A stretch of DNA of 64,000 nucleotides from CBDCPI01 sp965220245 (GCA_965220245.1 CBDCPI010000008.1:62001-126000); one strand, 5' to 3'. Positions 35,322 to 44,036 are shown, counted from the first letter of the stretch. Translations and numbers: made by a program. Notes: generated from the letters alone by a model not told the origin.

Positions 35322-36692
35322 ATGGGCGCCACCGAGACGATTTCCAAGTGGATCGTTGACACCACCTACGAGGATATTCCTCCCGACGCCATCCGCGTGG
35401 CCAATGAGTCGTGTTTCGACCTGCTGGGGGTGATTCTCGCCGGGTCCGTCGAACCCGTTGGCGAGATTATCCGGCAGTACGTGACCGACCAAGGAGGCGC
35501 CGCCGAGGCCACGATTCTGGCCTCCGGGCAACGCAGTTCCTTACCCAACACCGCGCTGGCCAACGGCACCATGGGCCACGCCTTGGACTATGACGACTTT
35601 GGCGGTTTCGGCCATCCGACGGTGGCGATATTTCCGGCGCTTTTGGCGCTGGCGGAGACTACCGGGGCCACCGGGAAAGACCTGATTGAAGCCTACGTCA
35701 TCGGTTGTGAAATCGGCATGGCCATCCAGCACGCCACCAAATACAACCAGATGGACAAGGGATTTCATAGCACTGCGGTGATCGGCCGGCTGGCCAGCGC
35801 CGCCGCTTGCGCCAAGCTGTTGAAGCTGGATGAGGCCCAGACCACCACCGCCCTCGGCATCGCCGGCTCCATGGCCAGCGGCCTTATTCATAACTTTGGC
35901 ACCATGACCAAGCCGCTGCACGCCGGGCTCACTTGCCGCGACGGCGTTATGGCCGCCCAGTTGGCCCAGCGGGGCCTTTCCTCGGGCCAACAAGTAATGG
36001 AACACCCCTTCGGCTTTGCTGCCACCGTGATCGGTGAGGGTATTTACGACTTGGACGAGATGGCCGAGAACCTGGGTAAGCCCTACCGCACCCAGGACGC
36101 GCTTATAATCAAGAAATACCCCTGCTGCGGCGGCAATCACGCCATGCTGGACAGCCTGTTCTCTTTGATGCGGGAGCACAACTTCACCTATGAGGACGTG
36201 GCCAACGCCGAGGTGGACCAGTCTTACCTGTCGGTGGTCATGCTGTACCAGGAGCCGGATGACTCTCTCAAGGGCAAGTTCAGCGCCAAATATAACGTTG
36301 CCGCGGCCTTGGTCGACGGCGAAATCGGGATCGAGACCTTCCGCGACGATAAAATCGCCGAAGATACGATTCAGGAGACCATGGGCAAGGTCCGCACCCG
36401 AGTGTTGGCCAAGGCCGAGCAAGGTTCCACCGACTTTCACAAGGGCCTGCCCATTCGCATAACCCTGAATGATGGCCGAGTATTCGAGCACACCACCGGG
36501 CGGGACGACATTATCGGCGGGCAAAATAACCCTTGGGGCTTCGACAATATCAAGGACAAATTCCAAGTAAACGCCGCGGCGGTCCTGTCCCCAGAGGCCG
36601 TATCCGAGGCAGTAGAGACTTGGTCCGACATCCCGCAAATGACCGACGTAACTCGGGCCGTCCGGAGCACCCTGGTCAAGAGCGGCGGATAA
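35322..36692 (+). CDS. MmgE/PrpD family protein
   Basis: A 456-residue member of the MmgE/PrpD family (2-methylcitrate dehydratase, cis-aconitate decarboxylase and many uncharacterised relatives). Signs are SCFDLLGVILAGS, NGTMGHALDYDDFGGFGHP near residue 85, GSMASGLIHNFGTMTKPLHAG and IIKKYPCCGGNHAMLD. No methylcitrate-cycle gene is near, so the reaction (hydration or dehydration of an organic acid) is undefined. The ATG follows GGAGGCAAG. It is followed 100 bp later by a maleylpyruvate-isomerase-like gene. Confidence 0.9.
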   Translation: MGATETISKWIVDTTYEDIPPDAIRVANESCFDLLGVILAGSVEPVGEIIRQYVTDQGGAAEATILASGQRSSLPNTALANGTMGHALDYDDFGGFGHPTVAIFPALLALAETTGATGKDLIEAYVIGCEIGMAIQHATKYNQMDKGFHSTAVIGRLASAAACAKLLKLDEAQTTTALGIAGSMASGLIHNFGTMTKPLHAGLTCRDGVMAAQLAQRGLSSGQQVMEHPFGFAATVIGEGIYDLDEMAENLGKPYRTQDALIIKKYPCCGGNHAMLDSLFSLMREHNFTYEDVANAEVDQSYLSVVMLYQEPDDSLKGKFSAKYNVAAALVDGEIGIETFRDDKIAEDTIQETMGKVRTRVLAKAEQGSTDFHKGLPIRITLNDGRVFEHTTGRDDIIGGQNNPWGFDNIKDKFQVNAAAVLSPEAVSEAVETWSDIPQMTDVTRAVRSTLVKSGG

Positions 36693-36791
36693 GGCTGGAC
36701 CAACCGAACCGCCCATCAGGCTAGGGCTAATTGAGGACGGAAAAGACGGTCAACCAGCTCTATAATCCAGGTTTAGAGGGGGAGTTTAAGC

Positions 36792-37364
36792 ATGGTACAA
36801 GCAGGACCAAACCCGATCGAGGTGTACGAAGGCGCAGCCCAAATGATGCAACCCATCATGGCCGGAGTTAGCAGCGGCCAACTAAGTTCCTCAACCCCGT
36901 GCACCGAATGGAACGTTCAGCAACTGATCCAACACAACCTAAAGGTGTCCCAGTGGGTGAATAGCATCCTGACCGGGGGCGGCGGGGTTAACCCTATGGA
37001 CGTGAGCGGCGAGTTGCCCAGCGAGGGCGCCGCCGCTGCTTTTGAAGCCATCACCAATGGTGTCTTGGCTACGGCGAAATCCTTGAACCTAGAGCAGGTG
37101 ATGGAGACCCCCTTTGGCCCAATGACAGTGGGGCAATTGCTGATTGTGCCCAGCGGGGATATCGTGGTCCACAAATGGGACTTGGCCAAAGCCACCAATC
37201 AGGACACCAGCTTGGACAGCGGCTTGGCGGAGGTGTGTTACCAGGCCCTTTTGCCGGTCGCCTCTGGCGGCCGGGACCAAGGACTCTTTGGCCCCGAGGT
37301 GAGCGTGCCCGCGAACGCCAGCATCCAGGACAAGCTGTTGGCTTTCACTGGCCGCCAACCGTAG
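36792..37364 (+). CDS. TIGR03086-type DinB/maleylpyruvate isomerase-like protein
   Basis: A 190-residue four-helix DinB-like protein. STPCTEWNVQQLIQHNL near residue 36 and VVHKWDLAKATNQDTSLD near residue 120 match the TIGR03086/mycothiol-dependent maleylpyruvate isomerase fold, with His residues as metal ligands. Most actinobacterial and Chloroflexota members are of unknown function. A gentisate dioxygenase (59.2 kb) makes maleylpyruvate, so a role in that route is possible but not supported by linkage. RBS AGGGGGAG precedes it. Confidence 0.75.
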   Translation: MVQAGPNPIEVYEGAAQMMQPIMAGVSSGQLSSSTPCTEWNVQQLIQHNLKVSQWVNSILTGGGGVNPMDVSGELPSEGAAAAFEAITNGVLATAKSLNLEQVMETPFGPMTVGQLLIVPSGDIVVHKWDLAKATNQDTSLDSGLAEVCYQALLPVASGGRDQGLFGPEVSVPANASIQDKLLAFTGRQP

Positions 37365-37555
37365 GCCAGAGGTCGCGAAATCGTATTAAAGGCGTAATTG
37401 ACAGCCCATAGGGGCACACCTACAATGTCCAGCGCTTAGAAGCGCGGAATACGTTGGCAACGGCGCGGATATGGGCGGATATAGAATGAAGCGCCACGCC
37501 AACCAACTCTGGCGTATTCTAGCGGAACGTATCCAAAAAGTTTGGGGGTTACACG

Positions 37556-38605
37556 ATGATTCAGATGATTCGGACCAGGAAATGGTTGGCGGCATCGGTG
37601 GTGGCGTTGTTGCTCGTCATTGCGCTCACTCCGGTAGCGTTGGCAGGCCCAGGGTCGGGTTTGTTGGCTGGCCCGGCAGCTCAACAAACACCCATCGGCG
37701 ATATATGGTGGCCGTCTGTCCACGGTTCTAGCGATCAAGCCGGCGCTTCCAACTGGATTACCCCGGAAAAAGTGATGGAGGCCACCTCCCTTATCAAAAC
37801 CGGGGAAATCTACGAGTTGGGCCGACAGTACGAGCATGGGATGCCCCTCTTCGGCCAGAGGAGCTACTCCCTGACCATCCCAGGAGCCCCCACCGGCGGT
37901 CCCTTCCCCGGGACCAACCTCATCTACCATGACGAGTTTGTGGTTGGCGAGATCGGGCAGGTGGGCACTCAATTCGACGGTTTGGGCCACGTCGGGATCC
38001 AGTTGTACGACCGGCCCGGGTTCCAAGGGGAGATGCGCTTCTACAACGGCTTCACTGAAACCGAAATGGCTGGAGGCTACGGACTGAAGAAGCTGGGCGT
38101 CGAGAACATCAAGCCCATCTTTACGCGGGGCGTTCTCATCGACGTTGCCGGTTACAAGGGCGGCATGTTGGACGCCGGGCAGGAAATCACGATGGCCGAC
38201 GTTCAGGGCGCCTTGCGCCGGCAGGGGATGACTACCGACGATGTCGGCAAGGGCGCCGCCGTTCTATTCCATACCGGCTGGGGCAGCCTGTGGATGAAGG
38301 ATAACGCCCGCTACAACAGCGGCGGGCCGGGGATTGGCATGGAGGTCGCCCAGTGGCTCTCCGATCAGCAGATCACGACGGTTGGGGGCGATACCTTCGC
38401 CGTCGAAGTGAATCCGAGCGTAGACCCCAACGTGACTTTCCCGGTACATCCTCATTTGATAGTCAGGCATGGCATCCTGATCCACGAGAACCTGAACCTT
38501 TCCCAGTTGGCTGATGACGAAGTTTACGAGTTCGCTTACATCTTCGTCCGGGTGCCCTTCAAGGGAGGCACCGGGTCGCCGGGAAGCCCCATCGCAGTCA
38601 AGTAG
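37556..38605 (+). CDS. Exported cyclase-family hydrolase
   Basis: A 349-residue cyclase/Kfase-like protein with a Sec signal peptide (RTRKWLAASVVALLLVIALT, likely cleaved at ALAGP). The metal-site motif reads GQVGTQFDGLGHVG instead of HxGTHxDxxxH, so two expected His ligands are Gln here. Other members of this subgroup appear to share this, so metal use may differ. FTRGVLIDVAG and GKGAAVLFHTGWGSLW match the fold, and GTGSPGSPIAVK resembles the C-terminus of the cytosolic paralogue. It acts outside the membrane. Confidence 0.85.
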   Translation: MIQMIRTRKWLAASVVALLLVIALTPVALAGPGSGLLAGPAAQQTPIGDIWWPSVHGSSDQAGASNWITPEKVMEATSLIKTGEIYELGRQYEHGMPLFGQRSYSLTIPGAPTGGPFPGTNLIYHDEFVVGEIGQVGTQFDGLGHVGIQLYDRPGFQGEMRFYNGFTETEMAGGYGLKKLGVENIKPIFTRGVLIDVAGYKGGMLDAGQEITMADVQGALRRQGMTTDDVGKGAAVLFHTGWGSLWMKDNARYNSGGPGIGMEVAQWLSDQQITTVGGDTFAVEVNPSVDPNVTFPVHPHLIVRHGILIHENLNLSQLADDEVYEFAYIFVRVPFKGGTGSPGSPIAVK

Positions 38606-38929
38606 AAACCCCGCCAAAGGAAGGATCACAAAGGAAAAAAGGCCCCCCGGACCAAGAGTCCCGGGGGGCCTTTTTTCCTGATCAGGCCCAAGCCGCCTTA
38701 GGTCATCGGCAGTCCAGCGCGTCTGGTCTTCTATGATGAACTGTAACGTGCCTATTGGGATAGTGTCACCCCTTCTGGTAAAAGCAACGGTGACGCGACG
38801 ACCGTCAGGGTGCCTAAATCGTTGGTGGCTTCCCCTTTGGCGGTCAAACGAAAATCCGTCCCGGAGCAGCGCGCGAATCAATTGACGAGCCGCCAACGAA
38901 CGCAAACGGCTGTAGTCGATGTCGCTCAC
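38264..38929 (-). CDS. HicA-like mRNA interferase with read-through C-terminus
   Basis: The first 80 residues form a HicA toxin: ARQLIRALLRDGFSFDRQRG, then SHQRFRHPDGRRVTV with catalytic His35, and DTIPIGTLQFIIED. HicA usually ends near DDLRRLGLI. Here the frame reads RRLGPDQEKRPPG and continues through the 38635-38676 terminator and about 340 bp antisense to the cyclase gene, giving 221 residues. One extra G near 38690 would explain the lost stop. The GTG start overlaps hicB by 4 bp. Only the part down to about 38685 is likely to be native. Confidence 0.75.
   Translation of the reverse strand: MSDIDYSRLRSLAARQLIRALLRDGFSFDRQRGSHQRFRHPDGRRVTVAFTRRGDTIPIGTLQFIIEDQTRWTADDLRRLGPDQEKRPPGTLGPGGLFSFVILPLAGFLLDCDGASRRPGASLEGHPDEDVSELVNFVISQLGKVQVLVDQDAMPDYQMRMYRESHVGVYARIHFDGEGIAPNRRDLLIGEPLGDLHANPRPAAVVAGVILHPQAAPAGME
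38635..38676. terminator. Strong bidirectional intrinsic terminator
   Basis: GGCCCCCCGG (38641-38650) pairs with CCGGGGGGCC (38661-38670), with AAAAAA before and TTTTTT after. It serves the plus-strand cyclase gene and probably the minus-strand hicBA operon. Confidence 0.92.
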
Positions 38930-39165
38930 ACGGTTACCGAGACCGGTATCCCCTCAGCCAGTTGGATGGTTTCTTCCACCAGAACGGGCTTTCCTTCTTC
39001 CTCGAACTCCTCAATTATCATTTCGAGGACTTCCCGGATGTGATTCAGTGCTTCTTCCCGGGTATAGCCCCAAGTCGACGCGCCGATTCTGGCCCAGGCC
39101 GGGTAGTAGACGTGCCAGCCTTCCTCGTCGGGTTCAAGCACGACTTGAAAGGTGTAGGTCTTCAC
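38926..39165 (-). CDS. HicB-like antitoxin
   Basis: A 79-residue HicB-fold protein: YTFQVVLEPDEEGWHVYYPA, then GASTWGYTREEALNHIREVL and a C-terminal strand. It should bind and inhibit the HicA encoded immediately downstream. The stop overlaps the hicA GTG start (GTGA), so the two are translationally coupled. There is no DNA-binding domain, which fits the short HicB class. The RBS GGAAAGAAG is present. Confidence 0.85.
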   Translation of the reverse strand: MKTYTFQVVLEPDEEGWHVYYPAWARIGASTWGYTREEALNHIREVLEMIIEEFEEEGKPVLVEETIQLAEGIPVSVTV

Positions 39166-39191
39166 TTCTTTCCTCCGGCCGTCAGTATCCT

Positions 39192-39620
39192 CTACGGCTC
39201 GACTCGGATGCTGTCGCCCACCTTGATGGGGCCGCCGTTAACCACCACCGCCAGTATACCCCGCCGGTGGTTGAGACGCTCCTGCAAGCCTTGTCTAATA
39301 GCATCCATCTTGCCGCAGGGCTCGCACTCGCCCACGATCTCCATCGTCACCTCATCCCCAATAAAGAACACCTGGCCCGCCTCGGTCTTGGAGAGGTCCA
39401 GGCCGGTGGTAGTGATATTCTCTTTAATCTGCCCCGGCTTTAACTCCATCTCGTCCAGGGTCTCTTTATCCATAACCAGCACCTGGCGGGGGTTGCCCAC
39501 CTTGCAACTGCGGTCGCCTTCCAGCCCCATGCTCGAGAGGGCGGTGGCTTCCTGTACCGGGTCCGAGGGCGTTTCCTTCACCCTAGCTAGGTGGATATTT
39601 ACGATGGTTCCTTGCTGCAT
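39192..39620 (-). CDS. MOSC domain protein
   Basis: A 142-residue single MOSC domain. GTIVNIHLARVKETPSDPV, GLEGDRSCKVGNPRQV, LKPGQIKENITTTGLDL, and CEPCGKMDAIRQGLQERLNH with the conserved Cys of the sulfur-carrier site. MOSC proteins transfer or bind sulfur for molybdenum cofactor enzymes or detoxify N-hydroxylated compounds. A stand-alone gene 26 bp upstream of hicB on the same strand. Confidence 0.85.
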   Translation of the reverse strand: MQQGTIVNIHLARVKETPSDPVQEATALSSMGLEGDRSCKVGNPRQVLVMDKETLDEMELKPGQIKENITTTGLDLSKTEAGQVFFIGDEVTMEIVGECEPCGKMDAIRQGLQERLNHRRGILAVVVNGGPIKVGDSIRVEP

Positions 39621-39874
39621 GGCCTAAACCCTCCTTGTTGTGCGCTCTCGGCGCTTATGCTACGCTGGCCCCCGGCCGGGGGCCAGCCCATTGGTCCTAA
39701 GTAGCGGTGAAACCCTTGCGGAAGTCCGCTTCCCTTGATGAGAAGTCCGGTAATGGCCCCGATGGTTGTGGCCCATAGGGCGAGGTTAACAACCAACAGA
39801 GTATTGGACCGAGAGCGGATTTCGTTGCTCATCTCCCACAAGTCTTGGCGAAATTCGCTCTGTTCGGCGACCAC
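39599..39874 (-). CDS. Small single-pass membrane protein, possibly frameshifted at its start
   Basis: A 91-residue reading with one membrane segment (TLLVVNLALWATTIGAITGL) after a coiled-coil-like helix (EFRQDLWEMSNEIRSRS). A plausible true start, ATG-ACC-CAA near 39920 (MTQDSRIDRMEGILA), lies in another frame; removing one G near 39877 would join them into one coiled-coil-plus-TM protein. Either the gene starts at GTG 39874 or it is frameshifted. Its 3' end overlaps the MOSC gene start, so the C-terminus may be noise. Confidence 0.45.
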   Translation of the reverse strand: MVAEQSEFRQDLWEMSNEIRSRSNTLLVVNLALWATTIGAITGLLIKGSGLPQGFHRYLGPMGWPPAGGQRSISAESAQQGGFRPCSKEPS

Positions 39875-39980
39875 CCGCTAAGATGCCTTCCATTCGGTCT
39901 ATCCTAGAGTCTTGGGTCATACCAGCGCCTCCGTTGGTATCGAGGTGATTATATCCCAAAGTATACATTAGAGGACAAAA

Positions 39981-40838
39981 ATGGACTGCGAATTCATCAA
40001 GACCGAGACCCGCGACAACGTCCTGATTATGACCATGCACGACCCTCCCACCAGGAACGCGTTGGGCGCGGAGATGGCGGATGAAGTGATGCAGGCCTTG
40101 GACCGGTTCGAAGACGATCCGGAGCAACGGGTGCTCTTGTTGACCGGCTCCGAGCCTTCGTTTTGTTCCGGGGCCAACGTCCGGGGCTTCAACCAGCGCA
40201 TTCAAGACCAAGAGCAGACGGCCGCAGAAACCGAAGAGGCGGCGCTGCCTTGGGGCCGGATGGAGGCCCAATTTGCCCGCCGGCAGGAAAAGATACAGTT
40301 TGCCGGCCAGGCCAGCCAGATACCGTTGCGCATCCACAAGCTGCAAAAGCCGTCCATCGCCGCGGTCAACGGCCACGCCATGGGCGTAGGCATGGGTGTA
40401 GCCTTGGCTTGCGACATCCGCTACGCGGCCGAAAAAGCGGTCTTTTCCGAAGCCTTCTCTCGCATGGGACTGATTCCCGGCGACGGGAGTTCCTGGCAGT
40501 TGCCCCGGCTGATCGGTCTGAGCAACACCTTGTTGCTCCAGTACACCGGCGACCGTATCGACGGCAGCGAGGCCTACCGGATGGGTATCGCCAGCAAAGT
40601 CCTGCCCGACGGCGAGCTTATGGAGGCTTCCTTAGAGCTGGCTAGCAGGTTGGCCAGCGGGCCCATGGTGTCGCTGTCCCTGATCAAATACCTGGCCCAC
40701 CAGAGCTTGGACCTGAACTTCGAAGAGAGCTTGGCCTTGGCCCACGTGGCCCAAGAACAAGCCCGCAAGACCGAGGACCACAAGGAGGCGGTGCGGGCGT
40801 TTCTGGAGAAGCGGCGTCCGGAGTTTAAGGGGCGGTAA
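39981..40838 (+). CDS. Enoyl-CoA hydratase/isomerase family protein
   Basis: A 285-residue crotonase-fold protein. PSFCSGANVRGF is the first oxyanion-hole segment and KPSIAAVNGHAMGVGMGVAL the second. AFSRMGLIPGDGSSWQLPRL follows in place of the GLxPdGG segment carrying a catalytic acid in hydratases; it reads PGDGSS here. A roughly 45-residue insertion (QRIQDQEQTAAETEEAALPW region) lies between the motifs. The exact acyl-CoA and reaction are uncertain. A single gene. Confidence 0.88.
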   Translation: MDCEFIKTETRDNVLIMTMHDPPTRNALGAEMADEVMQALDRFEDDPEQRVLLLTGSEPSFCSGANVRGFNQRIQDQEQTAAETEEAALPWGRMEAQFARRQEKIQFAGQASQIPLRIHKLQKPSIAAVNGHAMGVGMGVALACDIRYAAEKAVFSEAFSRMGLIPGDGSSWQLPRLIGLSNTLLLQYTGDRIDGSEAYRMGIASKVLPDGELMEASLELASRLASGPMVSLSLIKYLAHQSLDLNFEESLALAHVAQEQARKTEDHKEAVRAFLEKRRPEFKGR

Positions 40839-41409
40839 GTAGAGTTTCTAGCCTGGCCTTCGTCAATCGCATGGGCAGGGTGGCCTTTGCCAAGAGCCTG
40901 GCCGTTGACTCAATTTTTCAAGCCCGCGTGGCCGCTGGCCCGGATCAAATACTCTGGACAAAATGACCCTGTTTGAGTCTTCTTGGAGAAGCGTCCATCC
41001 AACCTTAGGAGACGGCAGATTAAAAGAGGGTGGGATAAATCCACTGCATTCAGTAGAATCGGTCGAGCCACGCATCAGTCCCTTCCAGCGCAAATCGTTT
41101 TGGAGGTGACATGGGACTCATAGAATCATTACGGAGACTATGGAGACCTGAACCGGAAGAGGAGTCCATGTGCCCTCTTCCGGTAGAAGGTGAAGCGATC
41201 GAATTCAACGATGACGAACAGGCAGCGATAGATAGCAGTTTGCAAGAATTCTATGAGAATGAAATTGAGGCGACAAACAACAAGATATACGAGTGGTCGA
41301 TGGACGGGCGATACATGCAACTGCTGTCCGAGATAAGGAAACACAATAACTCGAACAGCGAGGCCGACGAAGAGAAGCATCTTATACATGCCAGGTTACG
41401 GGCTGAAAC

Positions 41410-42492
41410 GGCTTTGTTGAATGAATGGGAGGTAGTGTTAAGCTGGAGGCATGAAGCGAACACCGCAAGCCTCCAAAGCTCGTCCCAAGAAACGCACCAC
41501 CACCAGGAAATCCCAGTATCGGATACGTAACTGGCATGACTACAACGAAAGCCTGGTCCAGCGGGGTTCAATAACCCTATGGACCAGCGAAGAGGATATT
41601 GGGGCCTGGAAGCCCGACGGCCCCCGAAAGCGCGGTGGGCAGTTTCAGTATTCCGATGGAGCAATCCAGTGTCTGTTGATGGTGCGCAGCGTCTTCCACT
41701 TGACCCTGAGGGCTGCCGAAGGGTTTCTCCGGTCCGTGTTTCACTTGCTGGAGTGGGATTTGCCGGTGCCGGACTATACCACCCTCTGCAAGCGCGCCAA
41801 GCGCCTGGGGGTTTCCTTGCTCAGGAAAGCTGCTGGGCCCTTGCACCTGGTACTGGACAGCACCGGGTTGAAAGTCTTTGGGGAGGGAGAATGGAAGGTG
41901 CGTCAGCATGGCTATACCAAACGGCGCACCTGGAGGAAGCTCCATCTAAGCGTGGACAGTGAAACCCAGGAGATCCAGGCCGTGGTACTGAGCGAGGCCA
42001 GCCTGGACGATGCGGGAGCGGTGCCCGAACTTCTGGACCAGAGCACCGAGTCAGTGGAGCAGGTGGGTGGCGATGGGGCCTACGACAAAAGGAAGGTATA
42101 TGAGGGCTGCGCTGTCAGAGGTGTCAGGCGGGTAGCAATTCCACCTCGAAAGGATGCCCGTATCTGGCAGCATGGGAACTGTGCCGCCCCGCCCCTGGTG
42201 CGGGACGAGAACCTGAGAAGGATTCGGAAGGTAGGACGTAAGCGGTGGAAACAAGAGTCGGGCTATCATCGGCGTTCCCTGGCCGAGACTGCCATGTTTC
42301 GGTTCAAGACCATCTTTGGTTCCTATCTTCAGGCCAGGAAGTTACCGCAGCAGAAGGTGGAAGCCAAGGTAAAGTGTGCCGCTTTGAATCGGATGACCCA
42401 CTTGGGAATGCCGGATAGCTATCGAGTAGCATAGCTCGATTCAAAGGGTGTCGGGACATTTCATGTGCTGCCAATATTCATGCAACAAAGCC
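41410..42492 (+). mobile_element. IS5-family insertion sequence (1083 bp)
   Basis: The ends GGCTTTGTTGAATGAAT (41410) and the complement of CAACAAAGCC (42483-42492, reading GGCTTTGTTGCATGAAT) are imperfect inverted repeats. GGCTGAAAC at 41401-41409 and 42493-42501 is a 9-bp target duplication as in the IS903 group. The insertion interrupts the first gene of the phosphatase operon and, because the transposase reads in the same direction, may affect downstream transcription. Confidence 0.93.
41451..42434 (+). CDS. IS5-family DDE transposase
   Basis: A 327-residue transposase, apparently full length. The N-terminus is basic. LHLVLDSTGLKVFGEGEW carries the first Asp, VGGDGAYDKRKVY the second, and YHRRSLAETAMFRFK fits the Y-(2)-R-(3)-E-(6)-K signature with the catalytic Glu. 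GGAGG precedes the ATG. It is intact, so the element may still move. Confidence 0.95.
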   Translation: MKRTPQASKARPKKRTTTRKSQYRIRNWHDYNESLVQRGSITLWTSEEDIGAWKPDGPRKRGGQFQYSDGAIQCLLMVRSVFHLTLRAAEGFLRSVFHLLEWDLPVPDYTTLCKRAKRLGVSLLRKAAGPLHLVLDSTGLKVFGEGEWKVRQHGYTKRRTWRKLHLSVDSETQEIQAVVLSEASLDDAGAVPELLDQSTESVEQVGGDGAYDKRKVYEGCAVRGVRRVAIPPRKDARIWQHGNCAAPPLVRDENLRRIRKVGRKRWKQESGYHRRSLAETAMFRFKTIFGSYLQARKLPQQKVEAKVKCAALNRMTHLGMPDSYRVA

Positions 42493-42929
42493 GGCTGAAA
42501 CCGAAGTCTCCTATTACTTGAGGGGCCTGAAGCGCGCTGCTTACTCAAGGTACGGTGACGGGAAGCTTGCCCTTGCCGTACAAACATGCATCAAGGCACT
42601 TGGTATGTTATTGCATTTCAAGAGCGCAACCGGGTACAGCGGGGACGGCGAGGCCGAAATATCGTTCATGCTTGCGCGTATGCACGCTTGCGACAGCAGG
42701 TTTAGGGTAGCGAAACACTTGCTAAATGCAGCGAAGGAGGAGGCCAGCCGTGATGCCGCCATCACGAGGGGGGATTTTGCCATCCGCCCATTTCCGCAGG
42801 ACTATAACGTTACTCGTTCGGTGTGGAACGCTAAGGTTACCGCATTGGAAGAACGCGTCAAATCAAAGGCACCGCCAAGCCCCATTTCAAATCTCTTTGA
42901 AGCTGAGTTCAGAGCGAAGGGAAGAACGT

Positions 42930-43493
42930 ATGTCATTGACAAAGCCAACTACCGCGATTAGGGTCGAACTCTGTCGAATTAGGGGCCAAATTAAGGCAGG
43001 AAACGATTCAGAGATTCTGATTTGGCTCCTGAATGGAAATCTGGCGTGTTCACAGCGGCCCCTTCGAGATCACCCTGATTATGGCGTACATCTCAGTGAC
43101 TGCCAATGCGGCTGCTGTCGTCCGCCCTTGCCTCCAAAGGCTAGAAGCCTCGTCGTCGATTGGGTGGAGCGAGTGAAATCTTCGGGAATCCGTTCAATCG
43201 TGAGCTTACTCGAAGAAAAGCAACACGAAAAATACTACATTAGGGGCGGCCTCGACCTGCACCCTGAGGGACTGTACGGTTATTATCGGTCGCAAGGGTT
43301 CGAATTTTGCGCTATTCCTATAGCTGACAGCCCAAGGAGCTTGAAATCTAACATGGGAAGGGTCTTAGAAGAAAAAGTTTTGGAAGCCTTCGACCAGATG
43401 CCCAAGCCAGTACTCTTGCATTGTAGTGCTGGTATCGACAGAACGAGTCCTGTGGCAGCATACATTGTATCGAAGCGGAGCACAAAGCCCTAA
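42930..43493 (+). CDS. PTP/dual-specificity-phosphatase-like protein
   Basis: A 187-residue protein whose C-terminal VLLHCSAGIDRTSPVAAYIV contains the CX5R(T/S) catalytic loop of cysteine phosphatases (HCSAGIDRT). KSSGIRSIVSLLEEKQHEKY and FEFCAIPIADSPRSL match the fold's earlier strands, with the Asp-containing loop. A Cys-rich patch SDCQCGCC lies near residue 50. It starts inside the end of the IS-split gene. Only 16 residues follow the loop, shorter than usual, and the next gene continues in the same frame right after the TAA, so the domain's end may have been cut off by a nonsense change. Confidence 0.8.
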   Translation: MSLTKPTTAIRVELCRIRGQIKAGNDSEILIWLLNGNLACSQRPLRDHPDYGVHLSDCQCGCCRPPLPPKARSLVVDWVERVKSSGIRSIVSLLEEKQHEKYYIRGGLDLHPEGLYGYYRSQGFEFCAIPIADSPRSLKSNMGRVLEEKVLEAFDQMPKPVLLHCSAGIDRTSPVAAYIVSKRSTKP

Positions 43494-44036
43494 ATGGCGG
43501 TTAGCGTTGAGTCCGGCTATCCAGAAAGGTATACGACAGATGCCATGAGATTCTTCAGGAAAAGATTTACAGAGGAACAAAAGGGAACCCTGCAACGAAT
43601 CGCGGGAGCTTTGAACTGCATTGGGAAAAACCAGGAAGCGGAATTCTCGACGCTGGTGGTCGAAATGGCAGAGTTCGTGCGGAATTGTGCAGATGGACAA
43701 CATGCCGGGCTAGGAAGGCCATTGAACCCTCCAAAAGATCGGGAAATCGAGAGGGTCCGTGAGGCGCTGCTGTCCCACACGACAACTATCGAATCTTCAA
43801 GGTCGCGACTGAAGGAAATTGTTATCCCGGATTGGGCTCCTTCTAAGTTTGTCGAGGCTCGGCAAGATATGGATAAATTCTATGACACTCATGTGCAGTT
43901 CTTAAAAACGGCCCTTCGGGGACTGACCCCACCGGACCCGTTGGTGGACCAATTGGGCGAAGCCAAACTCAACATGTTCATTAGCGGTCTTAGCTTAGCC
44001 AGACGAATGGTTCAACATCACCCCTTGAAGGCTTGA
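43494..44036 (+). CDS. Helical protein of unknown function, third gene of the phosphatase operon
   Basis: A 180-residue, mostly helical protein (FFRKRFTEEQKGTLQRIAGA, IERVREALLSHTTTIESSRS). Its ATG follows directly on the TAA of the phosphatase gene and is in the same frame (TAAATG), so it is either coupled or was originally the C-terminal part of one longer protein. Its 3' end overlaps the convergent hicB gene by 19 bp. The family is unknown. Confidence 0.65.
   Translation: MAVSVESGYPERYTTDAMRFFRKRFTEEQKGTLQRIAGALNCIGKNQEAEFSTLVVEMAEFVRNCADGQHAGLGRPLNPPKDREIERVREALLSHTTTIESSRSRLKEIVIPDWAPSKFVEARQDMDKFYDTHVQFLKTALRGLTPPDPLVDQLGEAKLNMFISGLSLARRMVQHHPLKA

Larger units (their letters stand above)
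41111..42961 (+). pseudogene. Unknown gene split by an IS5-family insertion
   Basis: The frame from ATG 41111 runs to 41409, and after removing the insertion and one copy of the 9-bp target duplication it continues at 42502 to TAG 42961, giving a 252-residue uninterrupted protein. The junction reads HARLRAET then EVSYYLRGLKRAAYSRYG. The protein is helical and acidic at the N-terminus, with a TPR-like middle (LALAVQTCIKALGMLLHFKS). The 3' end overlaps the phosphatase start by 32 bp, so it was the first gene of a coupled operon. The function is not recognised. Lower GC than its neighbours hints at transfer. Confidence 0.85.

Noticed and set aside
35541..36716. 391-residue minus-strand frame opposite MmgE/PrpD
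   Set aside because: A shadow of a well-supported gene, with compositional bias and no family features.
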